A stretch of DNA of 64,000 nucleotides from Closterium sp. Naga37s-1 (GCA_947471745.1 CANJKZ010001038.1:434001-498000); one strand, 5' to 3'; counted from the first letter of the stretch, positions 42,780 to 53,093 are shown. Notes: a model not told the origin generated them from the letters alone. Translations and numbers: made by a program.

Positions 42780-44380
42780 CTGGCCACCGCCAGTAGCAGC
42801 AGTAGTAGTAGCAGTAGCCTAGCAGTAGTAACAGAAGGAGCAGAAGTAGCAGCGCGGGCAGGACAGGTGGGGCAGGCACGCAGGCAGGCAGGCAGGCAGA
42901 CAGGCAGGCAGGCAGGCAGGCTGGCAGGCAGGCAGGCAGACAGGCAGGCAGGCAGGCAAGCTGGCAGGCAGGCAGGCAGGCAGATGGCGCGGCAGCGCGC
43001 TAACAAGGCAGGTGCTCACCAGGCGGGAAGGGCAGGCGCTCGCCGGGCGAGCAGGGCCGGCGCTCGGCGGGCGGCTGCACGGGGACCAGGGGCGGCGTCG
43101 CGGGTCCAGGGGCGGCGTCGCGGGGTCCAGGGGCGGCTGCACGGAGTCCAGGGGCGGCTGCACCAGGGGCGGCTGCTTCAGGGGCCCGGGGCGGCTGCTT
43201 GGGGTCCAGGGGCGGCTGCTGCAGGGGCCAGGGGCGGCTGCTCTGGGTCCAGGGGCGGCTGCTCGAGGGTCCAGGGGCGGCTGCACCAGGGGCGGCTGCT
43301 TCAGGGGCCAGGGCCGGCTGCTCTGGGTCCAGGGGCGGCTGCTCGAGGGTCCAGGGGTGGCTGCACCAGGGGCGGCTGCTTCAGGAGCCAGGGGCGGCTG
43401 CTCTGGGTCCAGGGGCGGCTGCTCGAGGGTCCAGGGGTGGCTGCACCAGGGGCGGCTGCTTCAGGAGCCAGGGGCGGCTGCTCTGGGTCCAGGGGCGGCT
43501 GCTCGAGGGTCCAGGGGCGGCTGCACCAGGGGCGGCTGCTTCAGGGGCCCGGGGCGGCTGCTCGGGGTCCAGGGGCAGCTGCGCCAGGGGCGGCTGCTGC
43601 AGGGGCCAGGGGCGGCTGCTCTGGGTCCAGGGGCGGCTGCTCGAGGGTCCAGGGGCGGCTGCACCAGGGGCGGCTGCTTCAGGGGCCAGGGGCGGCTGCT
43701 CTGGGTCCAGGGGCGGCTGCTCGAGGGTCCAGGGGCGGCTGCACCAGGGGCGGCTGCTTCAGGGGCCAGGGGCGGCTGCTCTGGGTCCAGGGGCGGCTGC
43801 TCGAGGGTCCAGGGGCGGCTGCACCAGGGGCGGCTGCTTCAGGGGCCAGGGGCGGCTGCTCTGGGTTCAGGGGCGGCTGCTCGAGGGTCCAGGGGCGGCT
43901 GCACCAGGGGCGGCTGCTTCAGGGGCTAGGGGCGGCCGCTCCAGGGGCGGCGTAGCTGGTGCAGGGCAGCGCGTGGGTCCCACAGGTGCCGTGACGGGCG
44001 ACGGGGGGGCAGCGCGCCGTCACCGGAGAAGGTGACGCGTGGGGCCGGCGGCAGGCTGCGCGGGCGGGTGACGTAGCGCGCGGGGCCGAAAACGGGCTAC
44101 GCGGGCGGCGGACGCGGCGCGCAGGGCCTAAGCGGGCTGCGTGCGGGCGGCTTACGTGACGCGCGGGCCGGCGGCAGGCTGCGCGGGCGGCTGACGTGGC
44201 GCGCGGGGCCGAAAACGGGCCTAAACGGGCCTAAACGAAGAGCGCGGGGGCTGCTCAAGCGGCGCGCGCGGGAAAAAAAAAGGGGCCGCGCGCGTGCAGC
44301 CGAGGCGCGCGCGGGCAGCAGGCAAGGCAGGTGAGGTAACGTGGTAACGGTGGGCCCTCATCTTAGGTCCTAGAGACCTC
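42780..44380 (-). repeat. Copia E leader with (CAGG)n and 80-bp minisatellite
   Basis: 42868-42985 is a (CAGG/CAGA)n tract. 43140-43960 holds about nine copies of an 80-bp unit made of four GGGGCGGCTGC-starting sub-blocks. 43980-44380 is very GC-rich. Confidence 0.88.
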
Positions 44381-44396
44381 TAGGCTCTAGATACCA

Positions 44397-44532
44397 TCTT
44401 AGAATCTTAGGCATGAAGTTGTGTGTCATTGGATCAAGGCTGGGGTGCAAGACTAGAGTGTCGAGAATGTTTCTGTACCCCCTAAGGCTAGCCCCAATAT
44501 AGCCTAGATACTAATATGCAATTGTTTTGACA
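44397..44532 (-). repeat. Copia E 5' LTR
   Basis: 136 bp, adjacent to the primer-binding site complement (gataccatc). Confidence 0.92.
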
Positions 44533-44537
44533 ATAGG

Positions 44538-45205
44538 GTATAGGTTTCTCTCAACATTTTTACTTGCACCTTCTCCCCACTAATCAATGTCGTCATTTAT
44601 CCTAAGTCACATACCTGTGTTTGGAGCTCCTATATCTTGAGATTAGGAAAAATCTTGAGGCGCATTCGCGAACGAGCTGCTTCAAGAACATGGCTAGATT
44701 GGCAACAGGACCGACTGCTCTCGCTAGTCACACTCTTCGTGTAAAGTTGTGATTATATCAGAATTCCATTAACATAGTAGCTGGCACATACTTTTCCAAC
44801 GAAATACTTATTTGATTATCAAGTTTGACGTCTGTAGAACATAAAGCATCTCACTGAACCGCACTCAAACAAACCTTTCGCGTCTTCCTTCCTTTTCCCT
44901 CCAAGCTGGTCAACCTTCCCCTCCAGGTCCGTTGACCGACACAGTCTGTTCAAACTTGCCGCCAAATCACAAGGCGCCCGCGCGTTCGTATCCATTCGAC
45001 ACGTCAGCTCAGCTGAGCTCTCCGTCTGTCGATCCTTCTCGCAACAATTGCCTATCTATACAGCGTGACTGCAGCATCCGCAGCCAGAAAATCGCTATCG
45101 CCGTTTTAGGCCCAAGACATCGCCGTTCTCTCATTCGCCTTAACCTCCTGATTCTCCTAGAGCGAGCCTGAGCGACTGAGCGACTCTGGAGTGTGCGACG
45201 CTACA
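44538..45205. other. Upstream region of the DUF2064-type gene
   Basis: About 670 bp without ORF support between the Copia E target duplication and the start codon at 45206; it may also contain the distal part of the Copia D 3' LTR. No promoter motif is claimed. Confidence 0.4.
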
Positions 45206-45430
45206 ATGAGCGACCCTAAACTGGGTGCGAGCGAATCGGACGTGGAGCGGAGTGAAGCGACGGAGCCGCTCGGCGCGCAGCAGGCGGTGATGATTTTCGT
45301 GAAGCGGCCGGCGCCGGGGCGCGTGAAGACGCGCCTGGCGGCCGGCGTGGGGGCGGAGGCGGCGTGCGACTTCTACCGCGCGTGCTGCGAACATGTCGTC
45401 ACCAATTTCGTGCGCTGCCCCGAGCTGTAC
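45206..45430 (+). CDS. DUF2064-type gene exon 1
   Basis: 75 codons from ATG; contains the nucleotide-binding-like KRPAPGRVKTRL. Donor GTGAAT after GAGCTGTAC. Confidence 0.78.
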
Positions 45431-48400
45431 GTGAATATAACGAGGCGCAGGGCTTCTGTCGAGTACGGGGTTGTTATAGCGTGACCTCCAGCTGAGTCTA
45501 TTTACATCTGAGCCACTTTTTAGAATTCTCAAGAGTGACTCGGAGACATTTTTTGGTCGCGGCGAGTGCATGTCTGCGGATGATGCTCCCGCATTCTTGT
45601 GGCTTATCCCATGCTCAGTGCAATCATTGCTGCGCCATAGATGGCTGTATCCTTCGTACTGATGAGCCGTGGCTGTGGTGTGGCAGGCAGGCAGGCATCC
45701 ACGCATGTCTTCATCTTCTTCTCTGAGCCGTCGGATGAAGGCGAAATCAGACGGTGGATGCAGCAGCTGCTGCCAACCTCCAACTCCCTCCGCTTTGTGC
45801 CTCAGGTGAATTCTCCACCTCACCTCAGCTCTGCAATTTCACCCCATTCTCACACTCCATTCTCACACCCCATTCTCACACCCCATTCTCACACCCCGTT
45901 CTCACACCCTATTCTTGCACCCTATTCTTGCACAGTGCTCACACCCCGTGCTCACACCCCATGCTCACACCTTTCGCAACCATCATTCCCACATGCTACA
46001 CACGCCTGCCGCCCATATGCCATAGTCAATTCCATGCGTGCATCAATCGCTCCCCTGCCACCATCCATGCAGGTGGGGGGAGGGGAGGCGTGGGGCCACA
46101 CATGCAAGCAGCCTTCCACCACCCAAAAAATGAACTAACCCTAAAACCTTGAACCCTAACCCAAATTTTCACCCCATACAGTTGGGGGCAGACGTGGGTG
46201 TGCACATGCAAGCAGCCTTCCACCGTCTTAAACCCGAACCCTTAACCTTGAAACCCTAATCCCTTGCAGCCCCATACAGGTGGGGGGAGACGTGGGGGCG
46301 CGCATGCAAGCAGTCTTCCAGCACGTGCTGAGCCTGGGGTACCACAGGGTAAGAGCATATCAAATTCTGTGAGTAGCAGCAGATTAGTCAGCTTGCATTT
46401 TTCAATCAGGAGTTCAACAGTGTTCCCTGCTTTCCACTCGTTACACACAGATTAACAAGAAATCACCCTCGACGTTTTTACACAGATTACTGGAAGGAAC
46501 AGAAGTCGCTTCCACAGTTTCACTCCTCACCTGTACATGCTATCGCCCTTTGGCGAGAGATTCTCGTTATTCCGTTGTGACAGGCAGTGCTGATCGGAAC
46601 TGACATTCTGATATCGATGGCTCTATTCTCACTGATGCTCTCTTTCCGTCCTCATTGCATGTCGATCGTCTCTCTGCCTCACACTCTTCGCCATGCCAGG
46701 TGGTGGGGGGGTGGTTAGCTGAATAGAAATCCCTGATGTGGATGGTGCCACTGCTACTTCCGTTCCCTCTCTACCCACCATTGCGTGCTGCTCATGTCTC
46801 TGCCCCACACACTCCACCATGACAGGTGGTGGTGATTGGATTAGATTGTACATCCCAGATATGGATGGCGCTATTGTTGCTGCTGCTCTCCCTTTTCCCC
46901 ATTGCATGCCGCTTGTCTCTCTGCCTGCCTTCCACACTCCATCTATGGCATGGCAGGCTGTGGTGATTGGATCAGATATTCCTGATGTGGATGGTGCTAC
47001 AGTTGCTGCTGCTCTCTCCGTTCTTAAGCGCCACCAGGTGAGAGGAGGACTGGAGGGTGTGACAAATCTGTCCAGCAGGAAGAGGGATGTGTGGCGGAGG
47101 GAGCGAGGGGGCTAGAGAGGTGTGTTTGATGACCAGAATTGCATGCGAAATTTAATTCTTGAAACGAATTGATCTTTTTTAAAATTCTCGGAAGGCACTT
47201 AATTTATTGCGGCCTATGGATTCCCTTCCAGGTGGTGTTTGGGCCGGCCCTGGATGGCGGATATTACCTCCTTGGCCTCACCGCAGTGCTGCCGTGCCTC
47301 TTCAGTGTAAGTGATGCATGCCACCATGTATGTGGGGAATGTCACCGTGTATGTGGGGCATGTCACCATGTATGTGGGGCATGTCACCATGTATGTGGGG
47401 AATGTCACCGTGTATGTGGGGAATGTCACCGTGTATGTGGGGCATGTCACCATGTATGTGGGGCATGTCACCATGTATGTGGGGAATGTCACCGTGTATG
47501 TGGGGCATGTCACCATGTACGTGGCGCATGTCACCATGTGTGTGGGGCATGTCACCATGTATGTGGGGCATGTGACCATGTGTGGTGTTGTCATTCCATA
47601 CATGCACGTTGTTATTCCATACATGCACGTTGTTATTCCATACATGCACGTTGTTATTCCATACATGCATGCATACACGTGTGTCAGTATCCAATCTATC
47701 GTCTGCATCCCTCTCAACTCAATTACATTCTCTTGCACTTCTCCCTTCGTCCTGGCTCCAATTTCTCCTCATCACTCTTCCTCCTGCCACCCTCCCTCTT
47801 AACCCTCGGTATCATACCCCCCACACCATCAGGGCATAGAGTGGGGCACGGACAGGGTGCTTGTGCCATTTTCATGAACTAGGGTGCTGCAACAGTCACT
47901 CAATGTCTTCCTTTGTTCTTAACCCTCCTTCTCCACTCCAATCTCTCCTCTCCACTCTTTCACCCGACATCCTCGCTCCTCCCTCTTTCTCTCACACCAT
48001 CATACCCCATCAGGGAATCGAGTGGAGCACGGCCAGGGTGCTGCAGCAGCAGGTAGCTCACTGCACTCCACACCACACCAACAGGATGGCTGCCTGCTGT
48101 GCCTGAGGAACATCGACACAGTTCACAACCTCACATCCTGGCTCTTCCCCTCTCTCCCATCCCCCCTCTCTCCCATCAACCAAATCCATCAGGGCATAGA
48201 GTGGAGCACGGACAGGGTGCTGCAGCAGTCACTCTCTGCTCTCCACACCAACATGCTGCCACCATCTTTCATGTCTGCCATTTTCCCTCTCTCTCTCATC
48301 CCCCGGCCCCATCAGGGCATAGAGTAGAGCACAGACAGGGTGTTACAGCAGTCGCTCTCTGCTCTCCACACCGACGCGATGCTTGCCTCTCTCCAACCCT

Positions 48401-48866
48401 GTTCGCCACCCCTCCTGCTCTCATCTCCTCTCTCTTTCCCGTCACCATACCCCATCAGGGCATAGAGTGGAGCACGGACAGGGTGCTGCCACAGTCACTC
48501 TCAGCGCTCCACACCAATGGGGTGACTGACGTGGCGCCCCTGGATTCGCTGCCACGCCTGAGGGACATCGACACTGTTCACGACCTGACAGCCTGGCTCG
48601 CAGAGAAACGTGCGGCAGCGGGCGGCGAAGGTGCCTTCAAGGCAGACACTACAGTGCTGAGTGGTAGTGGGGTTCGTGAGAAGACAGGGAATGGGGAGAA
48701 CGCATTGAGGGTAGCGGATGCAGGTGTGCACCCAACAACTTATTATCCTCTTGGCTGTGTGCATGGAGCTAGCTTTGGCGGAATGGAAGGTGAAACAGAC
48801 ACAGAGGGGCTAATTCCTGTAGTTGCATGTATTCTTGGTCAAGTAAGCTCAGTAGGTGGATTGTAG
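45206..48866 (+). CDS. DUF2064/TIGR04282-type glycosyltransferase-like protein, six-exon model
   Basis: Exons 45206-45430, 45695-45805, 46280-46348, 46957-47037, 47232-47306 and 48459-48866, all phase 0 at their junctions, give about 322 residues. Order of motifs follows the family: MIFVKRPAPGRVKTRLAAGV, HVFIFFSEPSDEGEI, VGGDVGARMQAVF, AVVIGSDIPDVDGATVAAAL, VVFGPALDGGYYLLGL, then GIEWSTDRVLPQSLSALHTN and LRDIDTVHDLTAWL. The family has a GT-A-like nucleotidyl-sugar transferase fold; its substrate is not known here. Family members usually end soon after the DIDT motif, so the last about 80 residues (Gly/Ala-rich, then GLIPVVACILGQVSSVGGL) are an extension or an unspliced intron. Confidence 0.8.
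45695..45805 (+). CDS. DUF2064-type gene exon 2
   Basis: 37 codons, acceptor GGCAG within a GGCA repeat, donor GTGAAT. Encodes HVFIFFSEPSDEGEIRRWMQ. Confidence 0.75.
46073..46231 (+). pseudogene. Two broken 5' copies of exon 3
   Basis: 46073-46122 and 46182-46231 each begin after an ACAG/GCAG acceptor and repeat the exon start (LGADVGVHMQAAFHR in the second), then diverge. Both lie upstream of intact exon 3. Confidence 0.75.
46280..46348 (+). CDS. DUF2064-type gene exon 3
   Basis: 23 codons, acceptor ATACAG, donor GTAAGA. Encodes VGGDVGARMQAVFQHVLSLG, the family's 'Q.G.DLG.RM..AF' motif. Confidence 0.82.
46700..46895 (+). pseudogene. Two broken 5' copies of exon 4
   Basis: 46700-46765 and 46825-46895 repeat the acceptor and exon with small indels (second copy: VVIGLD, then frameshift). 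Both lie upstream of intact exon 4. Confidence 0.78.
46957..47037 (+). CDS. DUF2064-type gene exon 4
   Basis: 27 codons, acceptor GGCAG, donor GTGAGA. AVVIGSDIPDVDGATVAAAL corresponds to the family 'vvliGtDcP.l' motif. Confidence 0.82.
47232..47306 (+). CDS. DUF2064-type gene exon 5
   Basis: 25 codons, acceptor TTCCAG, donor GTAAGT. VVFGPALDGGYYLLGLTAVL is the most diagnostic motif of the family. Confidence 0.88.
47311..47680. repeat. Two 21-bp minisatellites in the intron after exon 5
   Basis: 47317-47582: about 13 copies of gggcatgtcaccatgtatgtg. 47590-47675: about four copies of cacgttgttattccatacatg. Both units are multiples of three, so long ORFs on both strands are artefacts. Confidence 0.88.
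47833..48390 (+). pseudogene. Four broken 5' copies of exon 6
   Basis: Copies begin at 47833, 48014, 48193 and 48316, each directly after a CATCAG acceptor and each reading GIEW(S/G)T.RVL or a stop-bearing variant. The 48014 copy extends to RNIDTVHNLTSWL with indels; the others end within about 65 nt. Confidence 0.85.
48459..48866 (+). CDS. DUF2064-type gene exon 6 (intact)
   Basis: Acceptor CATCAG; GIEWSTDRVLPQSLSALHTN then LPRLRDIDTVHDLTAWLAEK; ends at TAG 48864-48866. Confidence 0.78.
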   Translation, partial: GIEWSTDRVLPQSLSALHTNGVTDVAPLDSLPRLRDIDTVHDLTAWLAEKRAAAGGEGAFKADTTVLSGSGVREKTGNGENALRVADAGVHPTTYYPLGCVHGASFGGMEGETDTEGLIPVVACILGQVSSVGGL

Positions 48867-49040
48867 TAGTGTTGTATTATGGACCTCATCCGCACTAACA
48901 GACAGTCGGCAAGATGCAGTTGCAAAATTATACTTCGTGTTGTAGTATGAAAAACAACTGTATTGCAATCCGAGAGAATAGCAAAGCGGATTGGACAAGG
49001 ATAACCCTTTGCGGGGCTAAATGTCAAGCTACTAGCAGTT

Positions 49041-49838
49041 ATGATTTGTAAAACAGAGTTGCGCGGAAAACGAATATCAAAGCTGTGACTAACTGAACTC
49101 CAAATACAATGAATGCACGTGATAATTTAGTGACTACCCTAGCTAAGCGGGAGCCTCGGGAGTACGAGGTTGGGTGCAGGTTTGGCGAAGGGAAAACCAA
49201 AGGCGATGCGGGGTAGCCTCGGAATCGACTATCTTATGCGCTGCTCCTTGCTCCTGTATGAAATTGATTGGTTCGAGGTGGTGGCGATTTTCAGGGGGGA
49301 GAAGCTCAGGCGCCCTACCACAGACTTCATTGGGACCTGGGAGAGCGACACCCAGTTTGTGGGCGACAGTGGTGGTTTGCCGAGTAGCTTGCCTAGTACT
49401 GAGTGAAATGAACATTGTATGTGAGAAGCATTGCTGTTGCTACAAATAAAATTAAGTAGTTAGTTACCGTTCGCTGTATTGGACAATCAGTGTAACGTAA
49501 GTATTACCGTGCAAATCAGTCTTTGAAAAAAATTACACTGATTCCATTAGGCTGGGAAAATTTTTACACTGTATTCGTCAGCCTAGCAAAAATTTTACCC
49601 TAGGGAGTCAGGGTGAGACAGTGCTCAACTCTTGTTAGACAGGGTGGGCCTAGACCAATTTTGGGCCCTGGACAGCACCCAGGTATCGTCGTCACGGATG
49701 CGGTCTGTCCAGCGGAAGAGAAAGTCCACGTGGCGGCGTGAGGCGTCAATCCGAACACGATGCGCCCAAATTTTCTAAGGGTCGAGTGTTGATTCCGGGA
49801 CAGGGTGAGATGTCGAGGCGGCGTTCTAGCGGGCAATG
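49041..49838 (-). mobile_element. Gypsy B remnant
   Basis: 49041-49225 matches the Gypsy A 3' LTR region (for example gaggttgggtgcaggtttggcga). 49610-49838 reads a chromodomain-like tail on the minus strand (RHVDFLFRWTDRI) homologous to 28374-28697. The stretch 49230-49600 is unassigned; it contains a plus-strand open segment with DFIGTWESDTQFVGDSGG that I cannot place. Confidence 0.6.
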
Positions 49839-50615
49839 TGTTAGAAACTAATGATAGCGGAATGATTGAACAAGCAAGGGTTGGGATACAAGTGCTAACC
49901 CTAGAATGTGTTGTATCCCATATGGTGTGCCCCACTATAGCCTACCAAGCATATTTACAATTTGACACACCCCCATAGGCTAAGTGGGGGACAACAAGAT
50001 GGTCACAAGTTCAGTCAAGAACCGCAAGCAAAGCAAAGCTCAGGGTGGATCTCAAGATCACCATGAAGTCCGAGCACAAGCAAGCGGCTACAAGGCCATT
50101 TCACATGCAAGTAGCAAAAGCAGTATACTGATCACAACCTAGCAAGTGTAAGCATGCAGGTATAATTATATATAGTAGTGTACAACAAAGGCAAGGTGAG
50201 ATCAAGAGATAAAAGCGAGGCAGAGTGGGCACAAGAAAAAGTGCAGTGCAGAAGCGTTGATGATCACTAGACCCAAAGGCCTTGGTGAAGATATCAGCAC
50301 TGTGCCTCTGAGGCCACGCAAGCAAGGCGAAGCTGACCACGCTGCTGAAGCTCCCGTGCGAGAAAGTAACAAAGAGCAATGTGCTTCGTTCTGTGCTCCA
50401 GCCTCTGCTCCCGACACAAGGCAATCATGACCTTGTTGTCGATATACAGAACTAGAGGAGAACGAGGCCGCTGACCCAAGTCAATCAGCAAGTAGGTCAG
50501 CCAGCATAACTCCTTCGCAGCCATAGCCACAGTGTAGATCTTTGCTTCACAGCTGGAACTAAGTATAGAAGACAGATTCAGCGCCAAGACTGAAAGTGTA
50601 ACCCTGTAACGACCG
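49839..50615 (-). mobile_element. Copia F: 3' LTR and RNase H fragment
   Basis: LTR 49839-49967 (129 bp, TGTTAG...TTGACA) abuts the polypurine complement cacccccatagg. RNase H reads SCEAKIYTVAMAAKELCWLT and HRTKHIALCYFLARELQQ. It is split at 50615 by Copia G; its continuation is only 59335-59346, after which Copia I begins. Confidence 0.85.
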
Positions 50616-50745
50616 TGTCAGAATCAACAAGAGTGATTGCACTAGGAAAGAGTTGGGTACAAGTAGGAAACCCTAAACTTACTGTACCCCATAGTAACCA
50701 CCCCACTACAGCCTAAACAAACTGTAGCAGATATAACATTTGACA
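50616..50745 (-). repeat. Copia G 3' LTR
   Basis: 130 bp, TGTCAGAATC...TTTGACA. Confidence 0.92.
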
Positions 50746-50971
50746 CACCCCCATAGGCAAAGTGGGGGAGAGCAAGGGGTCACAAGACCAGTCAAGAAAG
50801 GCAAAGCAAGCTCAGGGTGGATCACAACGTCACCACACACTCTGAGCACAAGCAAAGGGCCACAAGGCCAGTTCACATGCAGAGGCATATATGCAACACA
50901 AACAGCACAGTGATCTCTACCTAGCAAAGCAAGCATGCAGGTATGTATATAGATCACAGTACAAGCCGAGC

Positions 50972-51263
50972 CTACAGCAAGTGAGGAAAGGTGGGCACAA
51001 GCCCTAGCATAGTGCAGAAACGCTGATGATCACCAGACTGAAGTGCCTTTGTGAATATATCAGCAGTGTTGGCCCGAGTGGCCACGTAACGCAGACGAAG
51101 CTGACCACGCTGCTGCAACTCTCGAGCCTGGAAGTAACGCAGAGCGATGTGCTTCGTTCTGTGCTCCAGTCTGTGCTCCTCACACAAGGCAATGGTAGCC
51201 TTGTTGTCGACGTACAGCACTGGAGGAGAACGAGGCAGCTCTCCCAAGTCAGTCAGCAGGTAG
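50972..51263 (-). pseudogene. Copia G RNase H, C-terminal part
   Basis: Reads LLTDLGELPRSPPVLYVDNK, HIALRYFQARELQQRGQLRL and NTADIFTKALQSGDHQRF. It continues the frame of AAQELRRLTYL at 53094 once the nested element is removed. Confidence 0.88.
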
Positions 51264-53093
51264 TGTGAGAATAGTAGGCATAACAAGGAGCCATAGCTGG
51301 GTAAGCCCTAGCTAGGCAAGTGAAAGTTTAGGCAGAAAGAGAGGGGTTCACTAGCAGCAGTTGGGATACATATAGTAAACCCTAACTGGGTTGTACCCGC
51401 TATAGAGCACCCCACTACAGGCTAGATAATAACATTCTGACACACCCCCATAGCCAAAGTGGGGTGTAATCAGCACAATGACCAAGCAGGCATAGAGAAG
51501 GAGTTCACAATAGTAAGCAAAGCTAGAGTTAATCACAGCGGGCAAGTGAGGAGGAGGAGGAACTGTGGAGGGAGAGAAGATGGGAGGCAACGACTGAAGC
51601 TGCAGAGGCACGGGCACAGGAGCGGCTGACTCAGTGGCTACCGAAGCAAGGGCGACGGACTACTGGAGTGACTGGCTCCGCGACTATAGACGAGCGGCAG
51701 GAGCAACGAACCCACTGGCGACTGGTGCAACAGGCTCACTGGCTACCGAAGTAAGGGCGACGGACTACAGGCGCTGCAGGCGACACGACAGCTACCTTCA
51801 CACAACCTCCTCCAACTGCCCCACACCCTCGACACACACCCCCTGCTCAAACCCTAGCTCCACTCCCACGGCACCCTCCTTAAACCCTAAACCCTAGGCT
51901 CCCACACACCACCCCCCTCAGCGGCAGCTGCAGCAGTGGGAGACCAGGGAGGAGGAGGAGCAAGGGGAGTAACTCACAACCGACACCCCCACAACCGCCA
52001 CCCCCACACTCCTCACCCCCACAACCCTAAAACGGGTGGGACGGGGCAGGAGCGCGGGGAACGGCGAGGGGGACGGCGCACGACCCCAGGGCGCCAAAAC
52101 GGACGGGCGGGAGGGGGGGGGGGGGGCGCGCAGCTCCCCAGGGCGCCGCGACGGACGGGCAGGAGGGGGGGGAAGGGCGCGCGGCTCCCCAGGGCACCGC
52201 GACGGACGGGCAGGGGGCGCGCGCGGCTCCCCAGGGCGCCGCGACGAGCAGGGCGGGGGCCGCGCGTGCTCCCCAGGGCGCCGCGACAAGCAGGACGGGG
52301 GCCGCGTGTGCTCCCAAGGGCGCCGCGACGAGCAGGGCGGGGGCCGCGCGTGCTCCCCAGGGCGCCGCGACGAACAGGGCGGGGGCCGCGCGGGCTCCCC
52401 AGGGCGCCGCGACGAACAGGGCGGGGGCCGCCTGCGCTCCCCAGGGCGCCGCGACGAGCAGGGCGGGGGCCGCGCGTGCTCCCCAGGGCGCCGCGACGAG
52501 CAGGACGGGGGCCGCGTGTGCTCCCCAGGGCGCCGCGACGAGCAGGGCGGGGGCCGCGCGTGCTCCCCAGGGCGCCGCGACGAGCAGGGCGGGGGCCGCG
52601 CGCGCTCCCCAGGGCGCCGCGACGAGCAGGGCGGGGGCCGCACGCGCTCCCCAGGGCGCCGCGACGAGCAGGGCGGGGGCCGCGCGTGCTCCCCAGGGCG
52701 CCGCGACGAGCAGGGCGGGGGACGCGCGCGGGTCCCCAAGGCAGGAAACCGCCGCGCGCCTCGGGGCGCACGGCGGGCAGAAAACCGCCGCGCGCCCCGA
52801 GCGCGCGGCGGGATGAAAAATCGAAGGTCGCGCGCTCCGGGGCGCGCGACACAGAGTAGGGCAGCGGACGTAGGTGGTCCCACAGGCCAGGAGCGTGACC
52901 GCTCTGATTCCATGTTAAGATAGTGGCTAGAACGAGGAGCCATAGCTAGTGAAACCCTAGCTAGGCAAGTGAAAGTTTAGGCAAAAAGAGAGGGGTTCAC
53001 TGGCAAGCAGGTGGATACAAATAGGAAACCCTAAGGGGCTGTACTCGCTATAGAGTACCCCACTGCAGGCTAGACAAGCATTATATTCTGACA
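51264..53093 (-). mobile_element. Small non-coding LTR element (TRIM-like) nested in Copia G
   Basis: LTRs 51264-51442 (179 bp) and 52913-53093 (181 bp), target duplication GGTAG at 51259-51263 and 53094-53098. Primer site TGGAATCAGAGC next to the 5' LTR, polypurine complement cacccccatag next to the 3' LTR. The 1.47-kb interior has no pol. It holds a short telomere-like AAACCCTAAACCCTA patch near 51874 and a 42-bp GC-rich minisatellite. The two LTRs are only about 84% identical by eye. Confidence 0.88.
52140..52735. repeat. 42-bp GC-rich minisatellite, about 13 copies
   Basis: Unit gcgccgcgacgagcagggcgggggccgcgcgtgctccccagg. Because 42 is a multiple of three, several frames stay open on both strands; none is considered coding. 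Confidence 0.9.

Larger units (their letters stand above)
37132..44532 (-). mobile_element. Copia E: recently inserted but mutated copia element
   Basis: 136-bp LTRs (37132-37267, 44397-44532) differ at one position; target duplication ATAGG at 37127-37131 and 44533-44537. Primer-binding site TGGTATCTAGAGCC, polypurine tract GCCTATGGGGGTGTG. LTR ends are TGTCAA...TAAGA in element orientation, so the last two bases are GA instead of CA in both LTRs. The coding part begins at the knuckle region (Met at 42779) without a capsid-type gag. At least five breaks interrupt pol. Confidence 0.93.

Noticed and set aside
42489-44035. Plus-strand ORFs up to 488 codons rich in GRLLQGPGAAA
   Set aside because: They lie antisense to Copia E over its leader minisatellite; composition artefact.
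47214-47802. ORFs of 130-174 codons (VTCPTYM, HIHGDMP, VGHVTMY repeats)
   Set aside because: Translations of the 21-bp intron minisatellites.
51864-51897. Interstitial telomere from CCCTAAA-like patch
   Set aside because: Only about two units, inside a non-coding LTR element; too short to argue for a telomere event.
51918-52943. Overlapping ORFs of about 280-340 codons on both strands
   Set aside because: All are translations of the 42-bp GC-rich repeat, open because 42 is divisible by three.
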